A DNA stretch of 64,000 nucleotides. It comes from JABSSA01 sp039984715 (GTDB taxonomy: Bacteria > Pseudomonadota > Alphaproteobacteria > Rhodobacterales > Rhodobacteraceae). The notes beneath the pieces were generated by a model, which was given only the letters and a program-made list of their open reading frames with translations, had not been told where the DNA came from and did no database searches. The stretch is from assembly GCA_039984715.1 (NCBI GenBank), contig JBDWUA010000019.1, forward strand, positions 1-64,000. Reading direction: 5' to 3'. Position 1 is the stretch's first letter. Every line of letters begins with the position of its first letter. Below are positions 56,325-64,000 of the stretch, in pieces. A program made the translations under genes and the position numbers.

Positions 56325-57707
56325 TTATTGACCATCGCCCTTTGGCAAACAAATTGCGAAGATTGTGCCGGTTGGACCAGTGCGATCCAACTCCAAGCTT
56401 CCCCCATGGCCTCGGACAAGTTCTTGACTGATCGTTAGCCCCAATCCTGTGCCGCCTTTGCGTGCCCCGCCCTGAAAAGGTTGGAACAGATGCGTCTGCG
56501 CCTTTTGCGGCAAACCAGGGCCGGTATCACGCACCTCCACCCACCAAGATTCGTCATCCTCATAGGCGGACACACTGATTTCACCAGCTTCACCGCTTGC
56601 GACGATGGCCTGACGTGCATTGCGCACCAGATTGCCAATGACGCGGTACAATTGTTCAGAATCCGCCCGGATCATCATCGGAGGAGGCACATCCTGACTA
56701 AGGCTCAGGTCAAAATCACCAATCGCCAAACGTTCCGATTCAAAGACTTCGTCAACGATGTCGCCCAGATCGAACACGGTCAACTGCGGGCTTGGTTCTT
56801 CGGCTTTTCCGAAGGCCAACGTGCTTTCGCACAAGTTCACCGCACGCGCGATGGAACTGATAAGCTTTGGCGCCATACGCTGAACGGTTGGGTCTTCTGA
56901 CGCTTCGATCCTGTCGGTGAACAATTGCGCGGACGTCAAAATATTGCGCAGGTCGTGGCTGATTTTGCTCACCGCGCCGCCCAGCTGGGCAAGCCGTTCT
57001 TTTTGGCGCAATGCTTGCGTCAGTTCGGTTTGCAATGTCAGCAGCGCGTCTTCGGCAGCCCTCAATTCAGCAACCTTTGCAGATGGCACAATGATACGCC
57101 GACCATCTTCTGGCGCTGCCGCATATCGCTCCATATGCCCAACGACGCCCGCAATAGGTTTTACCAAAATGGCGCGCACAGCAATAAACAAAAGACATGC
57201 CGTAAAGACCGAAATCACCGCAGACAGGACCAGAATGCGAACCCCGTAATCCAGCATCGCATCGCGCAAGGGCTCAGATTCAAGCGTTATCTCGATCAGC
57301 AACCCGGCTTCACGGGTTGGCGCACCAATCACACGGATCACTTCGTTTTCAGACTTGGTCAGCCGTAACGTGGCATCTCTGATCAGAACAGCCGCCGTGC
57401 CATCGCGCAGGTCAAACGTTTGCGCAATGGGTTGTGGCAACGGCGCTGACAACATCAGCTGGCGTATTTCGTCCCGACGCAACGCAACGTTGAACACGCC
57501 CGCGTTTTCGAGCAGCTCTTTCTCAAGTTCACCGTCGATCATGTCATCGGCAAGCAAGGCCAATGACGCAATTTGTGCGCGCTCCAAACGGTTCATGAGA
57601 AATTCTTCTCGGAACCGTGCGATGGACGGCACGAAAATCAAAATCTCTGCCAGCATGACAAAGATCATGCTCAAAATCAGGAAGCGGCCAGAAAGTGTGT
57701 TCAACAT
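56325..57707 (-). CDS. Sensor histidine kinase
   Basis: A 460-residue membrane kinase with helices at about 8-28 and 156-178 flanking a periplasmic sensor, a HAMP-like linker, phospho-acceptor H251 in SKISHDLRNIL, and the ATPase boxes VIGNLVRNARQA, VEVRDTGPGL and GGTGLGLTIS. No response regulator lies next to it. Neighbours suggest an operon with the oxidoreductase upstream (19-base gap). Confidence 0.92.
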   Translation of the reverse strand: MLNTLSGRFLILSMIFVMLAEILIFVPSIARFREEFLMNRLERAQIASLALLADDMIDGELEKELLENAGVFNVALRRDEIRQLMLSAPLPQPIAQTFDLRDGTAAVLIRDATLRLTKSENEVIRVIGAPTREAGLLIEITLESEPLRDAMLDYGVRILVLSAVISVFTACLLFIAVRAILVKPIAGVVGHMERYAAAPEDGRRIIVPSAKVAELRAAEDALLTLQTELTQALRQKERLAQLGGAVSKISHDLRNILTSAQLFTDRIEASEDPTVQRMAPKLISSIARAVNLCESTLAFGKAEEPSPQLTVFDLGDIVDEVFESERLAIGDFDLSLSQDVPPPMMIRADSEQLYRVIGNLVRNARQAIVASGEAGEISVSAYEDDESWWVEVRDTGPGLPQKAQTHLFQPFQGGARKGGTGLGLTISQELVRGHGGSLELDRTGPTGTIFAICLPKGDGQ

Positions 57708-57726
57708 GATGGTTTGTTTGCGTCTT

Positions 57727-59145
57727 TCACGGGATGTAGCGCTGTACCAGACCGACGACGCGCTTTACTGTCGGATTTTCGAAAAGACGAGGCGAGAAAT
57801 ATGCTCCCGCAGCGCGCTTATTAACCTCAGAGAATGTAGGATACGGAACCACCATTCCAGCAATCTGACTCATTTTCATCTTGTTGGCGAGTGCTAGTGC
57901 CCAAAGAGAGATTAATTCTCCTGCTTGATGGCCTACAATGGTCGCACCAATCGGACGACCTTTGAGAACCATGACCTTAATGAACCCGGTTGTTTTACGC
58001 TCTGCGATGGCGCGATCATTGTGGCTGTAATCGAACTTCACCACTTCAACCCGAGCACCATGCGCTTCGCGCGCTTGGGCTTCAGTCAAGCCAACTTGCG
58101 CCAATTCTGGGTCCGTATAGGTCGCCCAAGGGATGTGCGAAATTTTGGATTTGGATGGCAAGCCAAATAGCATGGATCGAATGATGACACTCGCATGATA
58201 TCCAGCGACGTGAGTGAACTGCAGACTGCCAGCCACGTCACCAATCGCATAGACGCGACGATTGGTAGTACGAAGACCTTCATCGACTTTGATGCCTGTC
58301 TTTGTGGTTTCGATACCGGCGGCCTCCAAATTCAGTTTATCTATGTTTGTTTTGCGACCCACTGCCATCAAAAGATGCGACCCTTTGAACACGCGGCCAT
58401 CTTTTGTGGTGACCGATATGTCACCCGCCTCGCCTTCAATGTTCTGTGCCAAAGCGCCTTCTTCAATGGACACACCTTCCGAACGAAGATGATCCAAAAC
58501 CACTTTTGCAGCGTCCGGGTCATCGTTGCCCAATGCTTTCGCGCCTTCGATCACTGTGACCTTTGAACCAAGTCGAACATGAGCTTGTGCCATCTCTAGC
58601 CCGATTGGCCCGCCACCAATGATCAACAGGTGTTCGGGTTTCTCGCGAAGATCGAAAATGGTTTCGTTGGTATCATAGGGCACATCGTCGATACCCGGGA
58701 TGGGCGGAACAAATGGTGCGGACCCCGTCGCGATAACAACGCGGCGCGCCACGATGCGATATGCACCTGCCTCGACTTCGGTTGCCGAGATGAATTTTCC
58801 GAACTCGCGGATGACTCGCACCCCCAGACCTTCAAATCGTTCTTGGCTGTCCAAAGGTTCGATGGTCGAAATCACCTCTCGGACGTGGTCTTTGGCCGCG
58901 GCGTAATCCACACCCGGTATCACGTTGCTGACCCCGAACGGCGCCCCGTGTTGCGGCGTAATAGCGGCTTTACCTGATGCAATAAGCGCTTTGGACGGCA
59001 CGCAGCCGAAATTCAAACAGTCGCCACCCATTTTGTGGCCTTCAAGCAGAACAACCTTAGCCCCCATCTGCACAGCACCTGCCGCCACAGACAAACCACC
59101 GGACCCAGCCCCTATGACTAGGATATCGGTTTTTACTTTTTCCAT
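57727..59145 (-). CDS. Dihydrolipoamide-dehydrogenase/mercuric-reductase-like flavoprotein
   Basis: A 472-residue pyridine-nucleotide-disulfide oxidoreductase with FAD fingerprint IGAGSGGLSVAAGA, redox pair C43/C48 in CLNFGC, NAD-binding IGGGPIGLEMAQ and the FAD motif YAIGDVAG. The C-terminal His-Glu of lipoamide dehydrogenases is not evident, so the electron acceptor is uncertain. With the TVP38 gene upstream it forms a pairing seen often in alphaproteobacteria. Confidence 0.9.
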   Translation of the reverse strand: MEKVKTDILVIGAGSGGLSVAAGAVQMGAKVVLLEGHKMGGDCLNFGCVPSKALIASGKAAITPQHGAPFGVSNVIPGVDYAAAKDHVREVISTIEPLDSQERFEGLGVRVIREFGKFISATEVEAGAYRIVARRVVIATGSAPFVPPIPGIDDVPYDTNETIFDLREKPEHLLIIGGGPIGLEMAQAHVRLGSKVTVIEGAKALGNDDPDAAKVVLDHLRSEGVSIEEGALAQNIEGEAGDISVTTKDGRVFKGSHLLMAVGRKTNIDKLNLEAAGIETTKTGIKVDEGLRTTNRRVYAIGDVAGSLQFTHVAGYHASVIIRSMLFGLPSKSKISHIPWATYTDPELAQVGLTEAQAREAHGARVEVVKFDYSHNDRAIAERKTTGFIKVMVLKGRPIGATIVGHQAGELISLWALALANKMKMSQIAGMVVPYPTFSEVNKRAAGAYFSPRLFENPTVKRVVGLVQRYIP

Positions 59146-59149
59146 GTGT

Positions 59150-59881
59150 TCAGAGACCTTTATTGCCTGTCAGAGCTTTAACAAGAATTGGCAGCAATGA
59201 AAGTGCGGCCAAACCGAGCAGCGGTAACAAAATGTGCGGCTCGAAAATGATGCTAAGATCTGGCACTTCGCCCCGTTCGAACAATTCGCCTAATCCGGCT
59301 CCGACCGAAGTATAGACAAACGTACCCGGAATGATGCCCAAAAAGGTCGAAATGACAAAGCGTCGGGTCGGCACTTGCACCATTGCCGGTATCAAGTTCG
59401 CCACAAAGAAGGGAACCACTGGCACCAAACGGATGATGAACAACATCGACCATTGGTTTTCATCAATCCCATCTTTGATCTTTTTCACAGCCCCTTTCGA
59501 GTTTTCCAACTTCTGGGCCAACGTTTCACCATATCCATACCGCGCGGCCAAAAAGATCGCAGTGGCCCCTATTGTGGCCGCGGTGACTGTAAACATTGAA
59601 CCGAATATCGTTCCAAACAGGAAGCCACCTGTCAGCGTTCCGATAATCGCGCCGGGAAGTGAAAAAGCAACCAACGCGACGTAAGCCCCGATAAAGATCA
59701 GAGCCGTCAACGCAAAATTTGCATCTCTAAAGCTTAACAGCCGGTCGCGGTTGTCTCTCAGAGTTTCAAAACTAATGAACTCCTTCAAGGTAAATGCGCC
59801 AATGATTGCCACAACAAGAATACCGATCAACGGTAGATTCCGGCGCAAGCTGGCTTTGCGTGGTGTGCTCGAGTTGCTCAT
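59150..59881 (-). CDS. TVP38/TMEM64 (SNARE-associated/DedA-like) membrane protein
   Basis: A 243-residue membrane protein with about six helices and the family block FIGAYVALVAFSLPGAIIGT, then LTGGFLFGTIFG, and later FVYTSVGAGLGELF. ATG 59881 with an AAAGG upstream is chosen over the longer in-frame start at 59914. It lies 4 bases before the flavoprotein gene. The family is linked to lipid scrambling or metal handling, with no firm substrate here. Confidence 0.9.
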   Translation of the reverse strand: MSNSSTPRKASLRRNLPLIGILVVAIIGAFTLKEFISFETLRDNRDRLLSFRDANFALTALIFIGAYVALVAFSLPGAIIGTLTGGFLFGTIFGSMFTVTAATIGATAIFLAARYGYGETLAQKLENSKGAVKKIKDGIDENQWSMLFIIRLVPVVPFFVANLIPAMVQVPTRRFVISTFLGIIPGTFVYTSVGAGLGELFERGEVPDLSIIFEPHILLPLLGLAALSLLPILVKALTGNKGL

Positions 59882-60077
59882 ACTCGTGCCTTTCTGAAGA
59901 AGTTCGCGTGTCACCTTAAGATGACTGGCAATTGCGGCAATAAACAGTCACTTCACGGCTGCTTGATCAGACGTGTTTTTTTGTTCGGTTTCCCCATGTT
60001 TCCGTTCGGCAATTGAAACATCTGAACAGATTTGACAGAAAAAATGTTGCAAAGGCCAATTTTCCGCCCCGCTGTGT

Positions 60078-60106
60078 TTGACTTGCTTCACGATGCGCTT
60101 TAGATG
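60078..60106 (+). promoter_or_regulatory. Likely sigma-70-type promoter for rpmH-rnpA
   Basis: TTGACT (60078-60083) and TAGATG (60101-60106) are separated by 17 bases, 64 bases before the rpmH ATG. This is the expected strong-promoter spacing for ribosomal genes. Confidence 0.55.
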
Positions 60107-60169
60107 CCGGGCTTCGAATACTGCCCGCGTGCGAATCTGTGCGTAGAGGCCCATTACTGGAGAGCCGCG

Positions 60170-60304
60170 ATGAAACGCACCTTTCAACCATCTAACCTTG
60201 TGCGCAAACGCCGTCACGGGTTCCGCGCGCGCATGGCGACAAAAGCTGGCCGCAAGATCCTGAATTCACGTCGTGCACGTGGCCGGAAATCACTGAGCGC
60301 TTAA
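60170..60304 (+). CDS. rpmH: Ribosomal protein L34
   Basis: The 44-residue protein MKRTFQPSNLVRKRRHGFRA to GRKSLSA is the conserved basic large-subunit protein L34. GGAGAG precedes ATG 60170. It is followed by rnpA and yidD in the order widely conserved in bacteria. Confidence 0.99.
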   Translation: MKRTFQPSNLVRKRRHGFRARMATKAGRKILNSRRARGRKSLSA

Positions 60305-60326
60305 ACGCTCAGTTCGATCTGGTTTC

Positions 60327-60722
60327 ATGACCCTGCCCGAGACAACCTTGCCAAGCCGTAATGCTGGACAGGTTGAACCTCCGGCGGGGTTGTTGCGCTT
60401 GGAAGTCTTGCAACAACGCAGCGATTTTCTTGCTGCAGCGCGCGGCAAGCGTATCCCGACCTCTTCATTCCTGCTTCAAATCCGCGACCGCAAAGACGAC
60501 GGGCCCGCCCGTGTTGGGTTCACCTGTTCCAAAAAAGTTGGAAACGCAGTCGCGCGAAACAGGGCCAAACGACGCCTTCGGGAACTGGCACGCCTTGCGC
60601 TTACTCCGAAGGCACGCGTTGGTCATGACTATGTTTTGGTCGGTCGTGCAAATGCCACTGCAAACCATCCTTTTCCACAGATGATCCTTGATTTGGACAA
60701 TGTGCTGAAAAAACAGCCTTAA
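60327..60722 (+). CDS. rnpA: Ribonuclease P protein component
   Basis: A 131-residue basic protein with the RNR signature RVGFTCSKKVGNAVARNRAK followed by RRLRE, which binds the RNase P RNA and the pre-tRNA leader. The N-terminus has an extension of about 20 residues (TLPSRNAGQVEPPAG), common in alphaproteobacteria. Confidence 0.97.
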   Translation: MTLPETTLPSRNAGQVEPPAGLLRLEVLQQRSDFLAAARGKRIPTSSFLLQIRDRKDDGPARVGFTCSKKVGNAVARNRAKRRLRELARLALTPKARVGHDYVLVGRANATANHPFPQMILDLDNVLKKQP

Positions 60723-60801
60723 ATATTCGTTGGAAAATCTTTGCCACCGGGACGAAAGGTCTTTGCCCAAACACCTTGGCCAACTTGGGTGTGGTGTCTA
60801 T

Positions 60802-61050
60802 ATGCCAGCTATGACACCTCTTGCCCGCCTTTTCAGTGTGCCGGTCTATGCCTATCGATTACTGTTCAGCCCATGGGTTGGATTTAATTGCAGGTATCAA
60901 CCCACGTGTTCATCCTATGCGCTTGAAGCGCTGGAAAAGCATGGTGCATTCAAAGGCAGTTGGTATGCCGCCAAACGCATTGCGCGCTGTCACCCATGGG
61001 GAAAAGACGGATACGATCCTGTCCCCCCGCAGGACACCGATACAAAGTAA
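60802..61050 (+). CDS. yidD: Membrane protein insertion efficiency factor
   Basis: An 82-residue protein (80 from ATG 60811) with the family core AYRLLFSPWVGFNCRYQPTC, SSYALEALEKHGA and RIARCHPWGKDGYDPVPP, including the three conserved cysteines. It associates with YidC-dependent membrane insertion. The usual next gene yidC is not present here. Confidence 0.93.
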   Translation: MPAMTPLARLFSVPVYAYRLLFSPWVGFNCRYQPTCSSYALEALEKHGAFKGSWYAAKRIARCHPWGKDGYDPVPPQDTDTK

Positions 61051-61241
61051 AAAGGGTTTGTACGAAAAGATCGGGTGTTGGATGGCATTGGCCAGAAGGC
61101 AAAACTCATACCGACTTGAAACAGCGTTGCACAATTCCGCTCAAAAGGACTGGTTTTCCTTACCATCGGGTATTTGGCGTGGATTTTTGACCAGTGATCT
61201 GTTACGTCCGGCACGTCACCGAAACCAGATAGGAGGGACGC

Positions 61242-61301
61242 ATGAATATTTGTATTAACATCGCCCTACTCTGGGCTAGATCAACGGTCCTTTGGGGCTA
61301 A
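61242..61301 (+). CDS. Possible 19-residue peptide with a strong ribosome-binding site
   Basis: ATG 61242 is preceded by AGGAGG at 5 bases and encodes MNICINIALLWARSTVLWG, a hydrophobic short peptide. The remainder of the 61051-61450 gap shows no other gene. It could be a leader peptide or a remnant start; no match is recognised. Confidence 0.35.
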   Translation: MNICINIALLWARSTVLWG

Positions 61302-61450
61302 TCTGATCCGTCGTGCAGTCAGTCTGCGCGAAACTGTGACCCACCACCTGACGTACAAGACAAGTTATTCGGCAAAGCCGTAAGCAGAGTCTTTGCATCA
61401 AAATTTCAAACCCGAAAGAGGAACCGACTGGCAAGTTCGGTTTAAATACT

Positions 61451-61687
61451 ATGACAGCATTACGCCTTTATGGGGTCAACGCCCCTGTTCAATCCCAACT
61501 CGAAGAAACGATACGCACATATGGTGCCTTTCGCGTCTTAATAGCGGTTGTTCGAACCACTGTTCGCAACGCCGTATTTCGCCGCGAAAAACCGCCAGAC
61601 GTTTCAAATCTAAACGCTCGGTTGCGCCGCGACATAGGGTTAAATCCAAAACCTGACGTTCCTGAATATTGGGACCGTTTCCGGTAA
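61451..61687 (+). CDS. Small hypothetical protein with a DUF1127-like end
   Basis: A 78-residue protein with VRTTVRNAVFRREKPPDVSN followed by LNARLRRDIGLNPKP. The segment LxxRLRRDIGL resembles the C-terminal motif of DUF1127 proteins of alphaproteobacteria. The function here is unknown. No strong ribosome-binding site is seen. Confidence 0.55.
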   Translation: MTALRLYGVNAPVQSQLEETIRTYGAFRVLIAVVRTTVRNAVFRREKPPDVSNLNARLRRDIGLNPKPDVPEYWDRFR

Positions 61688-61775
61688 GCTTGAACTGCAA
61701 GGGGCGCATAGCGTTCCTTGCCTTTCGCCGTGCCTGATACTTGTCTCATCGACCACAAGAAGCTAGAGCGCTTTC

Positions 61776-62645
61776 ATGTTGGATGATTTAGACGATATTC
61801 ACCCGCTTTTTCACGGCGCGCCTTCGACGACCGAATTCAAAAAGCTGCGCAAACGAATTGTACGGGACACGCGCGAAGCGATCGAGCAATATGGCATGGT
61901 CGAACGGGATGCACGCTGGCTGGTGTGCCTTTCCGGCGGGAAAGACAGCTATACATTGTTGGCCATACTGCACGAGCTGAAGTGGCGTGGACTGCTTCCG
62001 GTCGACATTTTGGCCTGCAACTTGGATCAAGGCCAACCCAATTTCCCTGCAACGGTTCTGCCCGAGTTTTTGGAACGTATGCAGGTGTCGCATCGGATTG
62101 AATACCAAGACACCTATTCCATAGTTGTCGATAAAGTGCCCCAAGGGCGGACCTATTGCGCGATGTGTTCCAGATTGCGCCGGGGTAATCTGTACCGGAT
62201 TGCGCGCGAAGAAGGATGTTCAGCTGTTGTTCTTGGCCATCATCGCGATGACATACTTGAAACCTTCTTTATGAACCTTTTCCATGGCGGGCGTTTGGCA
62301 ACGATGCCACCGAAGTTGGTCAACGAAGCGGGCGATCTTTTTGTGTATCGTCCGTTGGCTCATGTCGCGGAAGCAGACTGTGAACGTTTTGCCAAAGCAA
62401 TGAATTACCCGATTATACCATGTGATCTGTGTGGTTCGCAGGATGGGTTGCAACGTCAACAAGTTAAGCAAATTCTCGATGGTTGGGAAAAAAACAGTCC
62501 GGGGCGGCGTCAAGTCATGTTCCGATCATTAATGAACGCACGGCCTTCGCATTTGCTTGACCCCAAACTGTTCGATTTCACCGGTCTTACTCGCGACATG
62601 GATAACGATAGTTCGAATTTGATGGAAATTCCCTCATTGAATTAA
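61776..62645 (+). CDS. ttcA: tRNA 2-thiocytidine synthesis protein
   Basis: A 289-residue PP-loop ATPase with SGGKDS (adenylation loop), CAMCSRLRRG and CDLCGSQ, the paired cysteines that bind the Fe-S cluster in TtcA, which thiolates C32 of certain tRNAs including tRNA-Arg. The length is normal and the ATG follows AGAGCG. Confidence 0.95.
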   Translation: MLDDLDDIHPLFHGAPSTTEFKKLRKRIVRDTREAIEQYGMVERDARWLVCLSGGKDSYTLLAILHELKWRGLLPVDILACNLDQGQPNFPATVLPEFLERMQVSHRIEYQDTYSIVVDKVPQGRTYCAMCSRLRRGNLYRIAREEGCSAVVLGHHRDDILETFFMNLFHGGRLATMPPKLVNEAGDLFVYRPLAHVAEADCERFAKAMNYPIIPCDLCGSQDGLQRQQVKQILDGWEKNSPGRRQVMFRSLMNARPSHLLDPKLFDFTGLTRDMDNDSSNLMEIPSLN

Positions 62646-62659
62646 CATGCGGATTACCT

Positions 62660-62697
62660 CGTCGACCGTAATGTCGGCCGCGACGCTGTTTTTTTCG
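62660..62697 (+). terminator. Possible terminator after ttcA
   Basis: CGTCG (62660-62664) pairs with CGACG (62681-62685), with an inner CCG/CGG pairing, and a run of T residues follows after CTG (62689-62695). The hairpin is irregular. Confidence 0.4.
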
Positions 62698-62726
62698 TAT
62701 TTGCGTCAAAGTTAAGGGGTATTCGA

Positions 62727-64000
62727 ATGTCATCGCGCCGCGGGTTTTCGCTCACATCTTTCCGTGCTCGTCTGTCTAGATGGGTTTCCGGCCCACAAAT
62801 TCTTGCGTTTGCACCCGCTCTTTGTCTTGGTGCGTTCTGGACAGGTGGGGAAAGCGCGTTAATCGCGGTGAGCCTTGGCATCCCGCTTCTTGTTGTTTTG
62901 ATCAACCCAACTGCGCTGCATCTTCAGACGCAAGCCGCGCAATCGCAACAGAACCTTATTGGCCGGCCTGAGTTTGAAACACTGGTCGAAAACATCCGTG
63001 GCAGTGCGTCCGAAGGCGGATTGCATTCCGCGATTTTTACCTTTGACCTGGACGAATACGACCTGCTGATTGAACGCCATGGTCAAAGTGCCGCCGAAGC
63101 TGTGGTGTCACGAATTGGGGATCGCTTCGAAGGCATTCTGCGTGATCGGGACGTTGTTGCCAAACTTGGCGATCATCGGTTCGCCATTTGCATGTGCCCT
63201 ATCCGTCAACTGGATCTGGAAACGTGTATTCAAATGGCAGGGCGTATGCAGCTTGCTGTAGAAGAACCCGTTTCTTTGGATGGAACTTCCGTGTTCATGA
63301 CCACAACGATCGGGTTTTGCATGTTATCGCGTGCGCCGGGGGCAACGGGTCGTGCGTGGATGGACGCAGCAGAAATGGCTTTGTCAGAAGCACGCAAAAG
63401 AGGGCATTCGACAATTCGGAGCTTTTCGAAAGAGATTCAGAAAAGCAATGCAACACGCGTAAGCTTGCGCGCGAATGCACAAGACGCTCTTGAAAACGGT
63501 GAAGTACAACCTTGGTATCAACCGCAAATCTCGACCGACACCGGGCGTGTGACTGGCTTTGAAGCGCTTGCACGGTGGAACCACCCGAACCGAGGCGTCA
63601 TATCTCCGATGGAATTTCTTCCGGCCTTCGAGGATGCGGGTCTTTTGGATCGTTTGGGCGAAGTCATGCTTTATCATTCGCTGACTGCGCTCAAAGCTTG
63701 GGACGCGTCTGGAATTCATGTCCCATGTGTCGGTGTGAACTTCAGTGGATCAGAATTATCCAACCCGCGTTTGGGTGACAAAGTAAAATGGGAACTGGAT
63801 CGATTTGACCTGACACCTGATCGGCTGGCCGTGGAAATTCTAGAAACCGTTGTTTCGTCCTCTCCTAGCGATTCTATCACCCGCAACATCCGCGCACTTA
63901 GTGAGCTGGGCTGCCATATCGATCTTGACGATTTCGGAACTGGCAATGCGTCAATCGCCGCCATTAAACGGTTTCAAGTGTCCCGCATAAAAATTGATCG
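62727..64000 (+). CDS. GGDEF/EAL-domain protein, runs off the window
   Basis: From ATG 62727 the frame stays open to the end of the window (about 424 residues seen). Two hydrophobic segments lie at about 22-60. The GGDEF domain carries AKLGDHRFAI where the active motif should be, so cyclase activity is probably lost. The EAL domain has WYQPQIS, GFEALARWNHP, VGVNFSGSEL, VEILETVV and LDDFGTGNAS, consistent with a functional c-di-GMP phosphodiesterase. The C-terminal end is missing. Confidence 0.9.
   Translation, partial: MSSRRGFSLTSFRARLSRWVSGPQILAFAPALCLGAFWTGGESALIAVSLGIPLLVVLINPTALHLQTQAAQSQQNLIGRPEFETLVENIRGSASEGGLHSAIFTFDLDEYDLLIERHGQSAAEAVVSRIGDRFEGILRDRDVVAKLGDHRFAICMCPIRQLDLETCIQMAGRMQLAVEEPVSLDGTSVFMTTTIGFCMLSRAPGATGRAWMDAAEMALSEARKRGHSTIRSFSKEIQKSNATRVSLRANAQDALENGEVQPWYQPQISTDTGRVTGFEALARWNHPNRGVISPMEFLPAFEDAGLLDRLGEVMLYHSLTALKAWDASGIHVPCVGVNFSGSELSNPRLGDKVKWELDRFDLTPDRLAVEILETVVSSSPSDSITRNIRALSELGCHIDLDDFGTGNASIAAIKRFQVSRIKID

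Noticed and set aside
59948..60217. An 89-codon minus-strand frame before rpmH
   Set aside because: It overlaps the rpmH promoter and start and has no family features.

Overview
The window looks like a chromosomal segment of an alphaproteobacterium of the Roseobacter group (Rhodobacteraceae). This rests on the style of the conserved genes (rpmH-rnpA-yidD, ttcA, tRNA-Arg), a VPLPA-type C-terminal sorting tail, and the families of transporters and mobile-element relics. No organism name can be read directly from the sequence.

Layout. (1) 1-2160: mobile-element and gene debris, with the start of an IS3-type transposase, a perfect 24-bp inverted repeat, and a broken Abi-like gene. (2) 2162-29982: a dense accessory cluster of about 28 kb that resembles a biosynthetic gene cluster and is the most interesting part. 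A plus-strand operon (desaturase, proline-dehydrogenase-like, two PLP enzymes, ATP-grasp ligase, MFS exporter, small unknown protein) converges on a minus-strand operon (two class III aminotransferases around a one-module A-T-reductase NRPS). These are followed by an amidase, an XRE-cupin regulator, a GNAT, a DMT transporter, a SET-domain protein, a GH43-like beta-propeller protein, two sulfotransferase-like paralogues, a butyrobetaine/trimethyllysine-type dioxygenase, a C-S-lyase-like PLP enzyme, a TauE-type exporter, two GFA zinc proteins, a class I glutamine amidotransferase, a LysR regulator and an M19 dipeptidase. (3) 30000-31700: a broken IS5-type transposase joined to a truncated DUF1778 antitoxin gene. 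(4) 31711-42100: a peptide/oligosaccharide ABC importer operon with an SGNH esterase, a ROK regulator, an inositol-monophosphatase-like protein, an unknown His-rich protein, and a decayed mannonate dehydratase gene. (5) 42100-49290: an MscS channel, a GDSL-like protein, an APH(6)-like kinase, a VPLPA-CTERM protein, and copies of a degenerate dispersed repeat. (6) 49294-55410: a potassium channel, an RND efflux pair and a glutamate/sodium symporter. (7) 55620-56259: the C-terminal relic of a tyrosine integrase beside tRNA-Arg(ACG), an old island boundary. (8) 56325-64000: conserved chromosome with a histidine kinase, a flavin disulfide oxidoreductase, a TVP38 protein, rpmH, rnpA, yidD, ttcA and an incomplete GGDEF/EAL gene.

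How the cluster may work (inference). The A-T-R enzyme would activate an amino acid and release it reductively as an amino aldehyde. The neighbouring glutamate-1-semialdehyde-aminomutase-like enzyme is suited to turning such an aldehyde into an amino ketone. The threonine-aldolase-like, class V PLP, ATP-grasp and dioxygenase proteins could build further on it. On the right side, GFA proteins, a GGP-like amidotransferase, an M19 dipeptidase and a C-S lyase together resemble the steps that process a glutathione adduct to a free thiol, as known from fungal epithiodiketopiperazine and plant glucosinolate pathways. I know of no described bacterial cluster with this combination, but I could not search for one.
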